From Thiohalocapsa sp. ML1 (GTDB lineage: Bacteria; Pseudomonadota; Gammaproteobacteria; Chromatiales; Chromatiaceae), in assembly GCF_001469165.1 (NCBI RefSeq), contig NZ_JABX01000001.1, positions 268,979 to 332,978 on the forward strand: a stretch of DNA of 64,000 nucleotides, read 5' to 3'. Positions within the stretch are counted from its first letter, which is position 1; every line of letters starts with the position of its first letter. The notes beneath the pieces are model-generated. The model did not search any database. It worked only from the letters and a program-made list of their open reading frames with translations, and was not told the origin of the DNA. This document shows, one piece after another, positions 36,120 through 45,700 of this stretch. The position numbers and the translations under genes were made by a program.

Positions 36120-37586
36120 ATGCCTCAGACCCATCTCACCGACGTCCCGTTCGACAGCTTCGACATCGACCCACGCATCCTCCAGGGGCTTGCCGACGCA
36201 GGCTTCCAGTATTGCACGCCGATCCAGGCGCAGACCCTGCCGCTCGCCCTGAACGGACAAGATGTCGCGGGCCAGGCGCAGACCGGCACGGGCAAGACAG
36301 CGGCCTTTCTGGTCGCCGCGATGCAGCACCTGCTCACGCACCCGCTGGAGCCCCGCCGCGGCCCGCCGCAGCCGCGCGTCGTCATCCTGGCACCGACGCG
36401 CGAGCTGGCGGTGCAGATCCACAAGGACGCCGAGCTGATCGGCAGCCACACCGGCTTTAAGTTCGGGCTCGTCTACGGCGGCACGGGCTATCAGGAGCAG
36501 CGCGACGAGGTGGCGGCGGGGGTAGATTTCCTGATCGGCACGCCGGGGCGCCTCATCGACTACTACAAGCAAGGCGTGTTCGACTTCGCGTCGGTGCAGG
36601 TGGTGGTGCTCGACGAGGCGGACCGGATGTTCGATCTCGGCTTCATCAAGGACATCCGCTTCGTGCTGCGGCGCATGCCCAGCCCGGCCGAGCGCTTGGG
36701 GATGCTGTTCTCGGCTACGCTGTCCTACCGGGTCACAGAGCTCGCCTACGAGCACATGAACGACCCACAAATGGTGGAGATCGCCCCGGAGCAGGTCACC
36801 GCCGACCGGGTGCAGCAGACCTGCTACATGGTCGCGAACGACGAGAAGATCCCGCTCCTGATCGGCCTCGCGCGCCGCATCGAGGACGGCCGCATCATGG
36901 TCTTCGTCAACACCAAGCGCGAGGGCGAGCGCGTCTGGGGCTATCTGGAGGGCAACGGCATCAAGGCCGCGATGCTCTCCGGCGACGTGCCGCAGAAAAA
37001 GCGCCTCAAGCTCCTGGCGCAGTTCAAGGACGGCGAGCTGCCGGTGATGGTCGCCACCGATGTCGCCGCCCGCGGCCTGCACATCCCGGGCGTGTCCCAC
37101 GTCATCAACTACGACCTGCCGGACGATGCCGAGGACTACGTCCACCGCATCGGCCGCACCGCCCGCGCCGGCGAGGCGGGCGATGCCATCAGCTTCGTCT
37201 GCGAGACCTACGCCTTCTGCCTGCCGGACATTGAGGCCTACATCGGCATGAAGATCCCGGTGGGCGAGCTCAATGCCGAGGCCTTCGCCGAGGTGGACCC
37301 CCGCAGCCGCGTACCGGCACCGCGCCGGCCCCGGGACGAGCGCGGCGAGGGGCGCGGCGACCGATCCGGGCACGGCCACAGGCGCGACGGCCCACCGCCC
37401 CGCGGCAGGAGCGGCGGACCGCACCGCAGCCGCGACGCCGGCGCGGTGAGCGCGCCCCGGCCGGAGCCGCCGGCCGCCAAGCCCGAGCACGCGCCGGATG
37501 CGCCGACAAGCGAACAACCCACCGACAAGCCCAAACGCCGCCGGCGTCGGCGCAAGCCGGCCGCGGCAGCCGCGCCCGCGGAGTGA
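36120..37586 (+). CDS. rhlB: DEAD-box RNA helicase RhlB
   Basis: 488 residues. Q motif with [20 protein letters not shown], Walker A AQTGTGKT, motif Ia PTRELA, motif Ib [13 protein letters not shown] box [16 protein letters not shown] motif FSATLSYRV, motif [15 protein letters not shown] and motif [15 protein letters not shown] are all present. The C-terminal 90 residues are basic, Arg/Pro/Ala-rich (KRRRRRRK), as in RhlB, and should bind RNA or RNase E. ATG 36120 has AGGA a few bases upstream. Divergent from trxA. Confidence 0.95.
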   Translation: MPQTHLTDVPFDSFDIDPRILQGLADAGFQYCTPIQAQTLPLALNGQDVAGQAQTGTGKTAAFLVAAMQHLLTHPLEPRRGPPQPRVVILAPTRELAVQIHKDAELIGSHTGFKFGLVYGGTGYQEQRDEVAAGVDFLIGTPGRLIDYYKQGVFDFASVQVVVLDEADRMFDLGFIKDIRFVLRRMPSPAERLGMLFSATLSYRVTELAYEHMNDPQMVEIAPEQVTADRVQQTCYMVANDEKIPLLIGLARRIEDGRIMVFVNTKREGERVWGYLEGNGIKAAMLSGDVPQKKRLKLLAQFKDGELPVMVATDVAARGLHIPGVSHVINYDLPDDAEDYVHRIGRTARAGEAGDAISFVCETYAFCLPDIEAYIGMKIPVGELNAEAFAEVDPRSRVPAPRRPRDERGEGRGDRSGHGHRRDGPPPRGRSGGPHRSRDAGAVSAPRPEPPAAKPEHAPDAPTSEQPTDKPKRRRRRRKPAAAAAPAE

Positions 37587-37605
37587 GCGCCAGCCAGCGC
37601 CGGGG

Positions 37606-38313
37606 CTAGCAGCGCAAACCCGGCAGCAGCGTGTTGAAGCGCGCCACCGTGGGAAACTCCGCCACGTCGCGCTGCGGCTGGCGCGAGTCCGGCGCGCTCA
37701 CGGCCAGCAGCCAGCGAAAGCCGTAGTCGCGGGCGGCCCGCAGCACGTCCAGGTTGTCGTCCACAAACAGCGTGCGCTCCGGATCGAAGGGCTCGATGTC
37801 CGCCACCCGCGCCCAGAACCCCGGCGCCTCCTTCGGCAGGCTCAGATCGTGCGCGCAGATGACCCGCTCCAGGTGACCGCCGAGCTTGGTGCGGCCGAGC
37901 TTGAGCTCAACGGACTTCTGATGCGCGTTGGTCACCAGCACGCGGCGCTTGCCGCGCGCCGCGAGCGCCTCCAGGAAATCGATGACATACGGATGCACCG
38001 CGATCAGATGCTCCACCTCCGCCTTTAGCAGCGCGATGTCGAGCCCGAGCTCGCGGCTCCAGTGGTCGATGCAGTACCACTCCAAGGTGCCCTGGATGCG
38101 CCGATACCGGGGCAGCAGCGCGTCCCGGGCGTCGCCGTGGCTCAGGCCCTGCTTCTCGGCATAGCGCTTCGGCACGTGCTCCAGCCAGAAGTGGTTGTCG
38201 TAGTAGAGATCAAGCAAAGTGCCGTCCATGTCCAGAAAGACGCTGTCGATGGCGTCCCAGTCGAGCACCGGCGGCACGCAGGCACCGCCTTGGTCTGTAA
38301 TGGTCGAAGACAT
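37606..38313 (-). CDS. yrfG: HAD hydrolase, GMP/IMP nucleotidase-like (YrfG)
   Basis: 235 residues. HAD motif I is FLDMDGTLLDLYYDNHFWLE with the nucleophile Asp, motif II is VLVTNAH, motif III is the Lys in SLPKEAPGFW, and motif IV is RTLFVDDNLDVL. The DLYYDNHFWLEHVP string and length match the YrfG purine-nucleotide phosphatase family. ATG 38313 follows an AAGG sequence. It diverges from nudE (83-bp gap), the same pairing as in enterobacteria. Confidence 0.9.
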   Translation of the reverse strand: MSSTITDQGGACVPPVLDWDAIDSVFLDMDGTLLDLYYDNHFWLEHVPKRYAEKQGLSHGDARDALLPRYRRIQGTLEWYCIDHWSRELGLDIALLKAEVEHLIAVHPYVIDFLEALAARGKRRVLVTNAHQKSVELKLGRTKLGGHLERVICAHDLSLPKEAPGFWARVADIEPFDPERTLFVDDNLDVLRAARDYGFRWLLAVSAPDSRQPQRDVAEFPTVARFNTLLPGLRC

Positions 38314-38396
38314 GATCGCAAGCCTTGGTGGAGGACCCAATGGCGCGCAGAATACCGGACGCCGCCGCGCGGCAGCATAGCCACGATGACCAGCCG

Positions 38397-38963
38397 ATGA
38401 AGCAAAAGCCCCGCATCCTCGCCCGACGCCTCGTCGCACAGTCCAAGATCTTCCGCGTCGAAGCGCTGGATCTGGAGTTCACGAATGGCGAGCACCGCAC
38501 CTACGAGCGCATTCTGGGCGGGCGGGACTCGGTGATGATCGTGCCGCTCGACGCCGACGACCGCCTGCTGCTGGCACGCGAGTACGCCGCCGGCAGCGAC
38601 GACTACCAGCTCGGCTTCCCGAAGGGCGTCGTCGATGAAGGCGAGGACATGCTCGCCGCCGCCGGCCGCGAGCTGCGCGAGGAGCTGGGCCTTGCCGCTC
38701 GGGAGCTTCGCATCGTCCGGCGGGTCAGTCTCGTGCCCGGCTACATCCAGCACGGCACGCAGATCGTGCTCGCCCGCGGCCTGCACCCGGACCCGCTGCC
38801 GGGCGACGAGCCGGAGCCCATCGAGGTCGTGCCCTGGCCGCTCGCGGACAGCGACGGGCTGCTCGCACGGGCGGACTTCACCGAGGCCAGGTCCGTCGCA
38901 GCCCTGTTTTTGGTGCAGCGCTTTCTGGCAGCGGAGCGCGCGGCGGGCGGAACGCTCGGCTGA
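38397..38963 (+). CDS. nudE: ADP compounds hydrolase NudE
   Basis: 188 residues, against 186 in E. coli. A beta-rich N-terminus (LDLEFTNGEHRTYERILGG) leads to the Nudix box GFPKGVVDEGEDMLAAAGRE followed by LREELG (about 75-100). It hydrolyses ADP-ribose, Ap3A, NADH and similar compounds. ATG 38397 is preferred by length to an in-frame ATG at 38340-region codons upstream. The divergent partner is the purine nucleotidase gene. Confidence 0.92.
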   Translation: MKQKPRILARRLVAQSKIFRVEALDLEFTNGEHRTYERILGGRDSVMIVPLDADDRLLLAREYAAGSDDYQLGFPKGVVDEGEDMLAAAGRELREELGLAARELRIVRRVSLVPGYIQHGTQIVLARGLHPDPLPGDEPEPIEVVPWPLADSDGLLARADFTEARSVAALFLVQRFLAAERAAGGTLG

Positions 38964-39073
38964 GCGCTGGGCTGAGTGCTAGGCCGCGCCATCGGACACC
39001 AGACCACAACAGCGGAGCGCCCGCCGCCGATGCAGCCGGGCCGCCCGACGTCAGCATCACCGGAGGACCATTG

Positions 39074-40123
39074 ATGAACTGCGCCCCAGGGTGCCGAACC
39101 CGCCGCCTCCCGGCCATCGCGTCCCACGTGCTCGCAGCCGCTCTGCTCGCACTCGCCAGCGCTGCCGCGCTGGCCGTCGCCGAGGACGCGATCTCCTTCG
39201 ACGACTCCCCGCGCGACACGCCGCTCGACTACCCGGACTGGTTTAAGGAGCCCTTCCTGGACCTGCCGGCGGACCATGCCAAGGCCGTCGCCGCCGGCAA
39301 GGATCTGGTCGTGTACTTCGGCCAGCTCCGCTGCGCCTACTGCCACCAACTGATGGACGTGAACTTCGGCGCGCCGGACATCGAGCAATACACCCGCGAG
39401 CATTTCGATATCGTCCCCATCGACATCTGGGGCGTCGCCGAGGTCACGGACATCCAGGGCGAGGTGCTGACGGAGCGCGACTTTGCGCTGCGGGAAGAAA
39501 CCAACTTCACGCCGTCGCTCGTGTTCTACGACGAGACCGGCGCCGAGGCGCTGCGCCTGCGCGGCTACTACCCGCCGTACCAGTTCCGCGCCGCGCTCGA
39601 ATACGTCGCCGACGACCACTACAAGCGCGAGACCTTCCGCGACTACCTGGCCCGCGGCGAAAACCGCATGGTGTTCGACGCCGGCGACCTCAACGACCAG
39701 GACTTCTTCGAGCCGCCGCCGCACAACCTCGACCGCAGCCGCCTGCCGAGCGAGCGCCCGCTGGTGGTCTTCTTCGAGCAGGGCGACTGCCACGCCTGCG
39801 ACGTGCTGCACGGCGAGGCACTGCAGGAGCTCCTGCTCCAGCGCGAGTTCGAGCAGTTTGACAGCGTGCAGCTCGACATCTGGTCCGACGCGCCCGTCGT
39901 CACGCCGTCCGGCGAGCGCACCACCGCGCGGGAATGGGCGAAGCAGCTCGGGCTCTTTTACACGCCATCGCTGCTGTTCTTCGATGAGCACGGGCGTGAG
40001 CTGGTGCGCGTGGACTCCGTCGTCGGCTTCTATCGTCTGCGCAACGTGATGAACTACGTCGGCAGCAAGGCCTATCTCGACGAGCCCAGCTACCAGCGCT
40101 GGCGGCTGTCGCGGCCCTTCTGA
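39074..40123 (+). CDS. Exported two-domain thioredoxin-like protein (SoxW-like)
   Basis: 349 residues. A signal peptide (HVLAAALLALASAAALAVAE) precedes two thioredoxin-fold halves. The first has CAYC in FGQLRCAYCHQLMD (about 91-94) with FTPSLVFYDETG; the second has CHAC in FFEQGDCHACDVLHGE (about 238-241) with YTPSLLFFDEHG. Both CxxC pairs and cis-Pro (TPS) loops are intact, so both may be redox-active. This layout is like SoxW-type thioredoxins of sulfur oxidisers, but no other sox gene is nearby. ATG 39074 has GGAGG seven bases upstream. Confidence 0.85.
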   Translation: MNCAPGCRTRRLPAIASHVLAAALLALASAAALAVAEDAISFDDSPRDTPLDYPDWFKEPFLDLPADHAKAVAAGKDLVVYFGQLRCAYCHQLMDVNFGAPDIEQYTREHFDIVPIDIWGVAEVTDIQGEVLTERDFALREETNFTPSLVFYDETGAEALRLRGYYPPYQFRAALEYVADDHYKRETFRDYLARGENRMVFDAGDLNDQDFFEPPPHNLDRSRLPSERPLVVFFEQGDCHACDVLHGEALQELLLQREFEQFDSVQLDIWSDAPVVTPSGERTTAREWAKQLGLFYTPSLLFFDEHGRELVRVDSVVGFYRLRNVMNYVGSKAYLDEPSYQRWRLSRPF

Positions 40124-40164
40124 CGCTCACGGCAGCCGCACCCGGCGGGTCGCCGGTGCTGTGC

Positions 40165-40170
40165 TAGACT
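40165..40170 (+). promoter_or_regulatory. Possible extended -10 element
   Basis: TGCTAGACT at 40162-40170 matches the extended -10 pattern (TG, one base, then TAGACT) about 35 bp before the start of the small Cys-tail protein gene. No clear -35 is visible. Confidence 0.3.
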
Positions 40171-40205
40171 TTTCAAGCAGTTTCCTACCACTCGAACGCA
40201 GCAGC

Positions 40206-40652
40206 ATGAAAGTCAGCTATTTTTTGATTGCGGGCATCGCATTCGCAGTGGGTTACGGCACCGCGTCGCTCGCACCGCAGCAGCACCCGCCGGTGGAGCA
40301 GGCGGCGTCGGCGCTCCCCGTGCCGGCGCTGGCGCCGGCACCCACCATCGCGGCCATCGCAAGCAGCGCCGCCGTGCGCGAGGCGGATGCCGCGGCGCTT
40401 GCGGGCACCGCCTTCGCCCCGGCCGCCGTGCAGGCTGACAGCGCGGTGTCGAGCCGCGTCGCCGCGAGCCGGCAGACCGCCGAGCGCGCGGCGGCGGAGC
40501 CGGCGGTCTACGACCTCATCGCCCAGCAAGAGTACGGCGCGCGCTGCGCCACCGAGAACGGCATCTGCAAGCTCGAAGTGCCCCAGCCCGTGGGCTCCAC
40601 CTGCATCTGCCCCGGCGGCAATGGCGGTGTCAGGGGCACGACCATCCGCTGA
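40206..40652 (+). CDS. Small exported protein with Cys-rich tail, unknown
   Basis: 148 residues. One N-terminal hydrophobic helix (FLIAGIAFAVGYGTASLA) acts as signal or anchor. An Ala/Pro-rich middle follows, and the last 35 residues hold four Cys (RCATENGICKLEVP and STCICPGGNGG). No family was recognised. Its length, its extended -10-like element and its placement 82 bp after the double thioredoxin suggest an envelope protein whose disulfides the thioredoxin could handle; this is only inference. Confidence 0.6.
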   Translation: MKVSYFLIAGIAFAVGYGTASLAPQQHPPVEQAASALPVPALAPAPTIAAIASSAAVREADAAALAGTAFAPAAVQADSAVSSRVAASRQTAERAAAEPAVYDLIAQQEYGARCATENGICKLEVPQPVGSTCICPGGNGGVRGTTIR

Positions 40653-40661
40653 CGTGTGGTG

Positions 40662-40888
40662 ACTGGCGTGTGGTGACTGGAGTGTTGACTGGAGTGTTGA
40701 CCTCCAGGTCAACACGGCGACAGAGCGACAGAGCGGGATGCACCGATGTCGCGAGCGGGAGCCGACCGGGAGGTCGGCTCTCCGGCCCCGGCCCGGCCCG
40801 GTTCAACTACGGTCGAGCAAGTGCTCCGCTGCCGAGTCTCCGCCGTTCCAGTGCCTCAATGCACCGGGGCACAGAGCGCTACTCGTAA
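40662..40888. repeat. Composite repeat family C, copy 1
   Basis: Begins with about three degenerate 12-bp units (consensus TTGACTGGAGTG), then the palindrome TTGACCTCCAGGTCAA, then CACGGCGACAGAGCG, GATGTCGCGAGCG, CCGACCGGGAGGTCGGCTCT and TGCACCG blocks. The same blocks in the same order make up copy 2 at 63341-63606. It fills the gap between the two genes facing it. Confidence 0.88.
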
Positions 40889-40924
40889 CCGAACGTCCGC
40901 GGTTGACGGGTATGGACGGCGCGC

Positions 40925-43324
40925 TCAGTCCGGCGCGGTGACCTTGGCGTCGGCGTCGGTCGCCGGGCTCTGCGGCTGGGTTGCAGCGTCTGCCTCGGGC
41001 GCTGTCGGCGGCGTCGGCGGCGGCGCTCGGGTCTCGGTCGCGGCCGTGACCGGCACCCGGATCTGCGCCTCCGGGTCGTAGATCACGCACACCGGCCGGG
41101 CCGCGTCGTCCACGCCCTCGCTGGTCCAGACCCGAACGCGCACCGGGCGCGTGCGCATGTCCTTGAGCTTCGGCGATTCGAGCGTGCAATGCGCCTCCGC
41201 GTCGGCGTCCGCGGCCGGCTGGGCGTAGGGCAGATCGACGCTCAGGAACTCGGCGATGATGCCCTCCATGTTCGGCAGCACGCGGATGCGGTCCGCCCGC
41301 TGTGCACCCAGCGTCACGGTTGCGCTGCGCCACAGCCGCGAGCCCGGGATCAGGATGCGCGTCGGCTGCCCGGCGATGACGTACAGGCGCGGGTCCATGC
41401 TGTCGTCCTGCACCCGCGGGCCGCGCGTCACCCAGGCGTCGTCGCGAAAGATGGAATCGAAGGCCGAGAAGTCCGGCGGCACGGTGACGTCCATCTCGAA
41501 GGGGTCGGATGCCGCCCGCGCCCTGCCCGCCCCGTTGAGCCAGCCGGTGGTGATCGTAAGGTGCAGCGCGTCCGCCCATGCCGGCACGGACACCAGCGCG
41601 AGCTGCGTCTTTAAGCTCGGCTGCATGTTGCCCTCGGCGGACACCACCCAGCCGAAGCGCACGGCGTGGCCCGCCGGGTCGCCATCGGCGGGCTGCCCAT
41701 CGCCGAAGCCCACGAGCACCGGCACGGTGCGCGTGCCGACCAGGCGGTCGGCGACGGCCAGCATGCCGCCCCGGGCGCCGGCGCCGCCGCGCAGATTGCT
41801 GTCGAACTGCTGGCCCTGCACGTCGTTCTTCGGGAACACGGCATAGGCATAGGCGTCGAGCCCCGCCATGCTTTCCACGAAGTTGAAGAACCCCGACGGC
41901 AGCATCGACAAGCCGACGTCCCCGGCCGCCGCGGTCGCGCCGCCCTGGTCGCGGATCAGCGCGATGAGGTCGGCCGGCGGCGTGTACAGGGGTCGCGGCG
42001 AGGTCAGAAAGGAGCCGCGGTCGTTCATCGACCAAGGCTGGACCAGGAGCTGCCAGGTGCCGTGCTTGGTCTCGCCGATGGGGACGGGCTGCCCTGCTGC
42101 GCCCCGGGGCGGCGGCGCGGCGGGGTCGATGGGCCGCGCGACGAAGCTCTCATACACCGGGTGCACCTCGAACCAGACCCGATACGCACAGGGCCGCTCG
42201 CCGGGCAGCGCTACCGGCCGGCGGCGGATTTGCAGGTAACGCGCCCAGGGCTGGGGGAGCCGCACCGGCAACGTGTCGTCGAACAGCGGGTCGGCGCGGT
42301 CCGCGGCCGCCTGGTAGGCGTCCAGGGTCGCCTGCGGCTTGTTGTGGATGAGGAAGCGCTCCTCCGGCAGGCCCAGCACCGCGCGCAGCGTGCGCCGGGT
42401 GAGCTCGTCATAGAAGGCGAAGCCCTCGGCCCGCAACTGTGCTGCGTCGGCGGCCGTCGCCGCGGTCTCCTCGGCGGGGCTGGGGCAGCCGAGGTCGCCG
42501 CGGGTGTAGAGGCTCTCGAACAAGGAGTCTTCGGTCAGGTTGAGCCGCTTGGCGATGTCCGTGAGCCAGGCGTCGTAGTGGGCGAGCTGCTTGTCGTGGC
42601 GGCGCTGCTCGGCCCCCGACATGCGCTCGCCGCAGGCGTCAGCGGCCTGGTTCGCGAGGCATGCGCGCTCGGCATGGATGCGCAGATGCCGTGGCAGCGC
42701 GGCGGCACCGGTGTCTGCATCGGCCGGCGCGTCCGCCGGCACGAAGAGCGCGTCCGGGCGCAGCACGACACTGACGAAGGCGCGATCGCGGGTGTTCCAC
42801 CCCGGGATCACGGTGGTATCGAACTTGAGTCCGAACACCGAGTTGCCCGTGAGATCGTGGCGGTCATCGAGCATGTTCTCCAGCATCTGCTGGCGGATGC
42901 GGTCGCGAATGCCGGACACCAGCTCGAAGCGCTGCTCGAAGGTAAGCCCCGGCGGCGCTACCGGCACCGCCGCGGCGGCGGCGTCGCTGCCGTCGTCGGC
43001 GATGCGTACCTGCACGTCGCGCTCGGCGCGGGTGGTCAGCAGGTCGCGCGCCTCCGCGGCGTCGAGCAGGCGCAGTTGCTCGCGCAGCCAGAAGTCCTGG
43101 TCATAGCGGTCGTTGACGAGGCGCTCGCGCGTATAGACCTCCGGGCTGTCCACGTAGATTTGCCCAAGCGTCGTGAACGGCGGAAACGGCAGCCGCAGCA
43201 GGCCGAACAGGTGCAGCACGACGGCCGCAAGCGCAAGCAGCAACAGGAGCCGCAGCGGCAGCAGGGTCGCGGCGCCGCGCAGGGCGCCGCGGACGCGCTC
43301 GGCCAGCGCGGCGGCGGCGCTCAC
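40925..43324 (-). CDS. Large membrane-anchored protein, unknown
   Basis: 799 residues from GTG 43324, which overlaps the stop of the lipoprotein gene. One N-terminal helix (LLPLRLLLLLALAAVVLHLF) anchors a large soluble part with no motif I recognise. Cys residues are spaced in ACLANQAADACGERM and LGCPSP, and the C-terminus is a Pro/Ala/Thr-rich tail. The mixed alpha/beta composition and conserved aromatic blocks suggest a folded periplasmic protein of unknown role. Pairing with a DUF6279-like lipoprotein suggests an envelope complex. Confidence 0.7.
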   Translation of the reverse strand: MSAAAALAERVRGALRGAATLLPLRLLLLLALAAVVLHLFGLLRLPFPPFTTLGQIYVDSPEVYTRERLVNDRYDQDFWLREQLRLLDAAEARDLLTTRAERDVQVRIADDGSDAAAAAVPVAPPGLTFEQRFELVSGIRDRIRQQMLENMLDDRHDLTGNSVFGLKFDTTVIPGWNTRDRAFVSVVLRPDALFVPADAPADADTGAAALPRHLRIHAERACLANQAADACGERMSGAEQRRHDKQLAHYDAWLTDIAKRLNLTEDSLFESLYTRGDLGCPSPAEETAATAADAAQLRAEGFAFYDELTRRTLRAVLGLPEERFLIHNKPQATLDAYQAAADRADPLFDDTLPVRLPQPWARYLQIRRRPVALPGERPCAYRVWFEVHPVYESFVARPIDPAAPPPRGAAGQPVPIGETKHGTWQLLVQPWSMNDRGSFLTSPRPLYTPPADLIALIRDQGGATAAAGDVGLSMLPSGFFNFVESMAGLDAYAYAVFPKNDVQGQQFDSNLRGGAGARGGMLAVADRLVGTRTVPVLVGFGDGQPADGDPAGHAVRFGWVVSAEGNMQPSLKTQLALVSVPAWADALHLTITTGWLNGAGRARAASDPFEMDVTVPPDFSAFDSIFRDDAWVTRGPRVQDDSMDPRLYVIAGQPTRILIPGSRLWRSATVTLGAQRADRIRVLPNMEGIIAEFLSVDLPYAQPAADADAEAHCTLESPKLKDMRTRPVRVRVWTSEGVDDAARPVCVIYDPEAQIRVPVTAATETRAPPPTPPTAPEADAATQPQSPATDADAKVTAPD

Positions 43325-44211
43325 CGGCAGCCCACCGGCGCCATGCGCGCATCAGGCTGCAGGGTCATAAAGTCGTTGCGCAGCCCCGCGGCGCGGTCGA
43401 TGAGCCGCCGGCGCTGCTCCGCGGAGAAGCTCTCGGACAGGCGCAGGATCAGGTCCGCGATGTCGCCGCGCAGCTCGGTGCGATCGCGGCGCAGCCCCGC
43501 GGGCATGTCGGCGTAGTCCACGAGCCAGGCGTTCAGAAACGCCTCGATGCGCGGGGCCGACGCGCCGCTGCGCAGCAGCCGGATCAGCTCGCCACGCTTG
43601 CGGTCGCGGTAGGCGTACCAGTCGGCGCTCTCGGGCAGGCCGCTGACCACGTCGCGGACGATGCCGCGCTGGCGCTCCGAGAGCTCACCGACCCACCATT
43701 GCATGTTGTCGGCGTAGCGCTCCACGCGCTTGTCCACGCGCACCGACACGGGCCGAGCGGCATCCTCGGCGTCGTCTTGGGCGTCCTCGCGAAAGGTGCG
43801 CTCCAGGGCGTTGATCTGCGCGTTGTCGAGATCGGCGAGCAGCGGCGCCGCGGTGGCCGCCGCCAGCCGGAAGTGGCGCTGGTAGATGGTCTCGAACTGA
43901 TCCAGCAAGCAGTCCACGTCCGCACGGGTGAAGCCCTTACGCGCGTCGTTCTGCATCGTGTCGAAGAAGGCCGCGAGATAGGGCAGCTCCTCTTGGCGAT
44001 GGCGGGCGAGGGCCGCGTCCAGCTCCGGCGACCAGCGCGCCATCTGCGCGCGGTCGAGGCCGAGGTAATCGTCGGCATAGCGCTCGATAAGGAAGTCCGC
44101 GGTGTTGTAAGCGAGCCGCATGCCGGAGCAGCCGCCGAGCAGCAGGGCGGCAAGCAGGGCGGCAAAGAGCGCGGCGGCGAGCGCCGCGGCGGTGGCGCGA
44201 GGGGGTCGCAT
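43321..44211 (-). CDS. DUF6279-like lipoprotein
   Basis: 296 residues. Lipobox LLLGGCSG (Cys about 28) follows a clear signal peptide. The mature protein is helical, starting RLAYNTADFLIERYADDYLG, a pattern typical of DUF6279 family lipoproteins (YN.....L......Y...). It contains several Glu/Arg-rich helices. It is upstream of, and overlaps, the large membrane-anchored gene, so the two are translationally coupled. The function is unknown; an envelope role is inferred from the lipid anchor. Confidence 0.8.
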   Translation of the reverse strand: MRPPRATAAALAAALFAALLAALLLGGCSGMRLAYNTADFLIERYADDYLGLDRAQMARWSPELDAALARHRQEELPYLAAFFDTMQNDARKGFTRADVDCLLDQFETIYQRHFRLAAATAAPLLADLDNAQINALERTFREDAQDDAEDAARPVSVRVDKRVERYADNMQWWVGELSERQRGIVRDVVSGLPESADWYAYRDRKRGELIRLLRSGASAPRIEAFLNAWLVDYADMPAGLRRDRTELRGDIADLILRLSESFSAEQRRRLIDRAAGLRNDFMTLQPDARMAPVGCR

Positions 44212-44282
44212 GGCGGTGTCGAGAATCCGTGTCGCTGCCGCGGTTGCGCGGCGGAGTCAGAACGCAATATAGCAAGGGGGAA

Positions 44283-44362
44283 GGGGGGAGGGCTGAGGGC
44301 CGAGGAAGACTCCCTCGGCCCTTGGCCAGTTCTGCAGCCAAGCGCCGAGTCGGCGTGACACT
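44283..44362. repeat. Repeat family D (GGGCCGA type), copy 1
   Basis: GGGCTGAGGGCCGAGG and CCTCGGCCCTTGGCC form a stem, followed by TTCTGCAGCCAAGCGCCGAGTC. The second copy at 44922-45012 carries the same tail (TTCTGCGCCCAAGCGCC) and lies on the other side of the MOSC gene, so the two copies bracket it. Confidence 0.75.
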
Positions 44363-44391
44363 TAACTCTCGCCCGACGGGACGGAGCGCGC

Positions 44392-44910
44392 GTGACCGAG
44401 CTTGATCTACCGGACCTGTTGGGCCGTTTCCGGCACGCCGGCCGGGTGGACTGGATCGGCATCCGGCCCGCGCGCCTGGCCCCGCTGACGGCACTGACCG
44501 AGGCGCAAGCCGTCGCCGGGCTCGGGCTCGAAGGCGACCACTATGCTGCTGCGGCGGCGGCGGGCCGGCGCCAGGTCGGCCGGCGCAAGCGCCAGGTCAC
44601 GCTGATCCAGGCCGAGCATCTGGCCGCGCTCGGGGCGCTGCTCGGGGAGCCGCCCATCGCGCCGGCACGGCTGCGGCGCAATCTGGTGGTCGGCGGACTC
44701 AACCTGCTGGCGCTCAAGGACCGGCGCTTTCGCATCGGCGACGCGGTGCTCGAAATGACCGGCCTCGCCCACCCCTGCTCGCGCATGGAGCAGGAGCTCG
44801 GCCCCGGCGGCTATAACGCCATGCGCGGCCACGGCGGCATCACCGCGGCCGTCGTCGTCTCCGGCTGCTTCGCGCTCGGCGCCGCGGTGGAGCCGCTGGA
44901 TAGCGATTGA
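44392..44910 (+). CDS. MOSC-domain protein
   Basis: 172 residues from GTG 44392. MOSC pattern: VDWIGIRPARLAPL, GLEGDHYA, a basic RRQVGRRKRQVTLIQAEH stretch, LRRNLVVGGLNLLAL and the conserved Cys in AHPCSRME. MOSC domains carry the Cys that binds a molybdenum cofactor or transfers sulfur to it. The protein is short, as in stand-alone YiiM-like forms. It is flanked by two family D repeats and not obviously part of an operon. Confidence 0.88.
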   Translation: MTELDLPDLLGRFRHAGRVDWIGIRPARLAPLTALTEAQAVAGLGLEGDHYAAAAAAGRRQVGRRKRQVTLIQAEHLAALGALLGEPPIAPARLRRNLVVGGLNLLALKDRRFRIGDAVLEMTGLAHPCSRMEQELGPGGYNAMRGHGGITAAVVVSGCFALGAAVEPLDSD

Positions 44911-44921
44911 GGGCGGAGCTC

Positions 44922-45012
44922 TACCGAGGGCCGAGGGCCGAGTGCCGAGTGCCGAGAAAGGCTCCCTCAAGCCTGCCGCCCTTCTGCGCCCAAGCGCCGT
45001 GTCGTCGTGAAA
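44922..45012. repeat. Repeat family D, copy 2
   Basis: GAGGGCCGAGGGCCGAG units followed by AAGGCTCCCTC and the tail TTCTGCGCCCAAGCGCC, matching copy 1 across the MOSC gene. Confidence 0.7.
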
Positions 45013-45096
45013 GTGGCCCCATCTGCACGCAAAGACGCCTCCCGCCGATGGCACCGGTGCGCGGGCTCCAGCCACACACGAGAACCGGAAGAACCC

Positions 45097-45507
45097 ATGA
45101 CCGAGCTGACCACCTTCTACGACGGCGGCTGCCCGCTGTGCAGCCGCGAAATCGCCCACTATCGCCGTCTCGACGGCGGCAAGCGTATCCACTGGGTGGA
45201 CATCACGACGGCACCGGAGATGCTCGCCGCCGCGGGGCTTGACCCCGCGACGGCCATGCGTCGGCTCCATGTGCAGGACGCCACCGGCCGGATGATCCGC
45301 GGGGTGCCGGCCTTCGTCGCCATCTGGCGGCGGCTGCCGGGCTATCGGCTGCTCGCGACGGTCGTCACCGCGCTGCGTCTCACGGGTCCGCTGGACTGGG
45401 GTTATGCGCGGTTCGCGGACTGGCGCTTCCGGCGCCGCTGTCAGGACGGGACCTGCGCCATCGACGCGCCGCCGCCGCAGGATGGTCTGCACCACGGCGA
45501 AAGTTGA
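45097..45507 (+). CDS. DUF393 thiol-disulfide oxidoreductase-like protein
   Basis: 136 residues. Starts TELTTFYDGGCPLCSREIAH, the hallmark of DUF393 with a CxxC pair (CPLC), followed by IHWVDIT and GVPAFVAIWRRLPGY. The C-terminus carries two further Cys. The family has a thioredoxin-like active site but its partners are unknown. ATG 45097 has GGAAGA upstream; the region before it (44911-45096) is repeat-derived. Confidence 0.88.
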   Translation: MTELTTFYDGGCPLCSREIAHYRRLDGGKRIHWVDITTAPEMLAAAGLDPATAMRRLHVQDATGRMIRGVPAFVAIWRRLPGYRLLATVVTALRLTGPLDWGYARFADWRFRRRCQDGTCAIDAPPPQDGLHHGES

Positions 45508-45700
45508 CCGCCGTCAGTGCCGGGCGTGAACGGCGCCGCTAACGTCTCGCGTTTCGCCCGGCCGCATTGATCTCCATCCCGCATGACCAGAGCCGTTTCG
45601 GTGGGCCGCCTCGTTGCCGCCCCCGTCCATCCCCCGTCCCGAGCAACGACCCTCGTCGCCGCGCCGCGCGCGCGGGGCGCGGCCCATGCGAGACCAGCCC

